NCBI GenBank assembly: GCA_029210665.1
Contig: JARGFN010000006.1
Coordinates: forward strand, 1-34,150
DNA: 34,150 bases
Source: Desulfobulbales bacterium
Lineage (GTDB): Bacteria; Desulfobacterota; Desulfobulbia; Desulfobulbales; JAGXFP01
Reading direction: 5' to 3'
A program made the position numbers and the translations under genes. Below the pieces are notes generated by a model, which saw only the letters and a program-made list of their open reading frames with translations, searched no databases and had not been told where the DNA came from. Below, one piece after another: positions 34,140 to 34,150 of the stretch (position 1 is its first letter; every line of letters starts with the position of its first letter).

Positions 34140-34150
34140 GATCGATCATT

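Noticed and set aside
1-34150. CRISPR arrays, phage genes, toxin-antitoxin or defence modules
   Set aside because: No regularly spaced repeats, integrase, phage structural gene or defence domain was recognised on either strand; the repeats present are dispersed mobile elements.

Overview
The window reads as chromosomal DNA of a Gram-negative, probably anaerobic Desulfobacterota-type bacterium (a sulfate reducer or relative). The basis is the gene mix: single-chain pyruvate:ferredoxin oxidoreductase, SelB, AcnB, an AmrS-type radical SAM enzyme, an NtrY/NtrX pair preceded by a DUF4390 protein, and WaaA (so LPS is made). The genus cannot be fixed from sequence alone.

Left part, + strand: FKBP prolyl isomerase lipoprotein, Mrp/NBP35 ATPase, metallo-beta-lactamase-fold hydrolase, selB, hflX, DUF4390 protein, ntrY, ntrX, a ClpX-like AAA+ ATPase and hemB. 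hemB converges with, and overlaps by 22 bases, a minus-strand Cache-domain sensor that has no recognisable output domain. That sensor is divergent from acnB. Then come a small cupredoxin-like protein and a four-helix membrane protein, closed by a terminator. Right part, - strand (read right to left): amrS, waaA-carA-carB, ftsH, folP, a small thioredoxin-fold protein (ATGA overlap with folP) and nifJ/por. The last 200 bases carry two tandem sigma70-like promoters pointing out of the window, in a style typical of stable-RNA operons.

The most notable feature no gene explains is a family of short non-coding mobile elements. Four copies (9119-9391, 12628-12898, 24245-24491, 32509-32783) share the 13-bp terminal inverted repeat CCTGAATCCGTGA. 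Three of them have perfect 5-bp AT-rich target duplications (TTTAA, AATAA, TCAAA). Two further fragments lie at 18105-18134 and 26443-26499. Longer copies carry a large internal foldback, which is cleanly missing from the fourth copy. The fourth copy has in turn been invaded by a different 142-bp foldback element that made a 6-bp duplication (TATCTA). The insertions separate ntrY from ntrX and ftsH from folP, and one supplies the last codons and stop of amrS.

Other points: hflX appears to start at a non-canonical AUA codon behind a good Shine-Dalgarno. The ClpX-like protein keeps the ClpP-binding IGF motif but lacks the zinc-binding domain and has a long C-terminal extension. Functionally the window is mostly housekeeping (translation, proteostasis, nitrogen-type signalling, heme, folate, pyrimidine/arginine precursor, LPS and central carbon metabolism), with mobile repeats scattered through its intergenic spaces.
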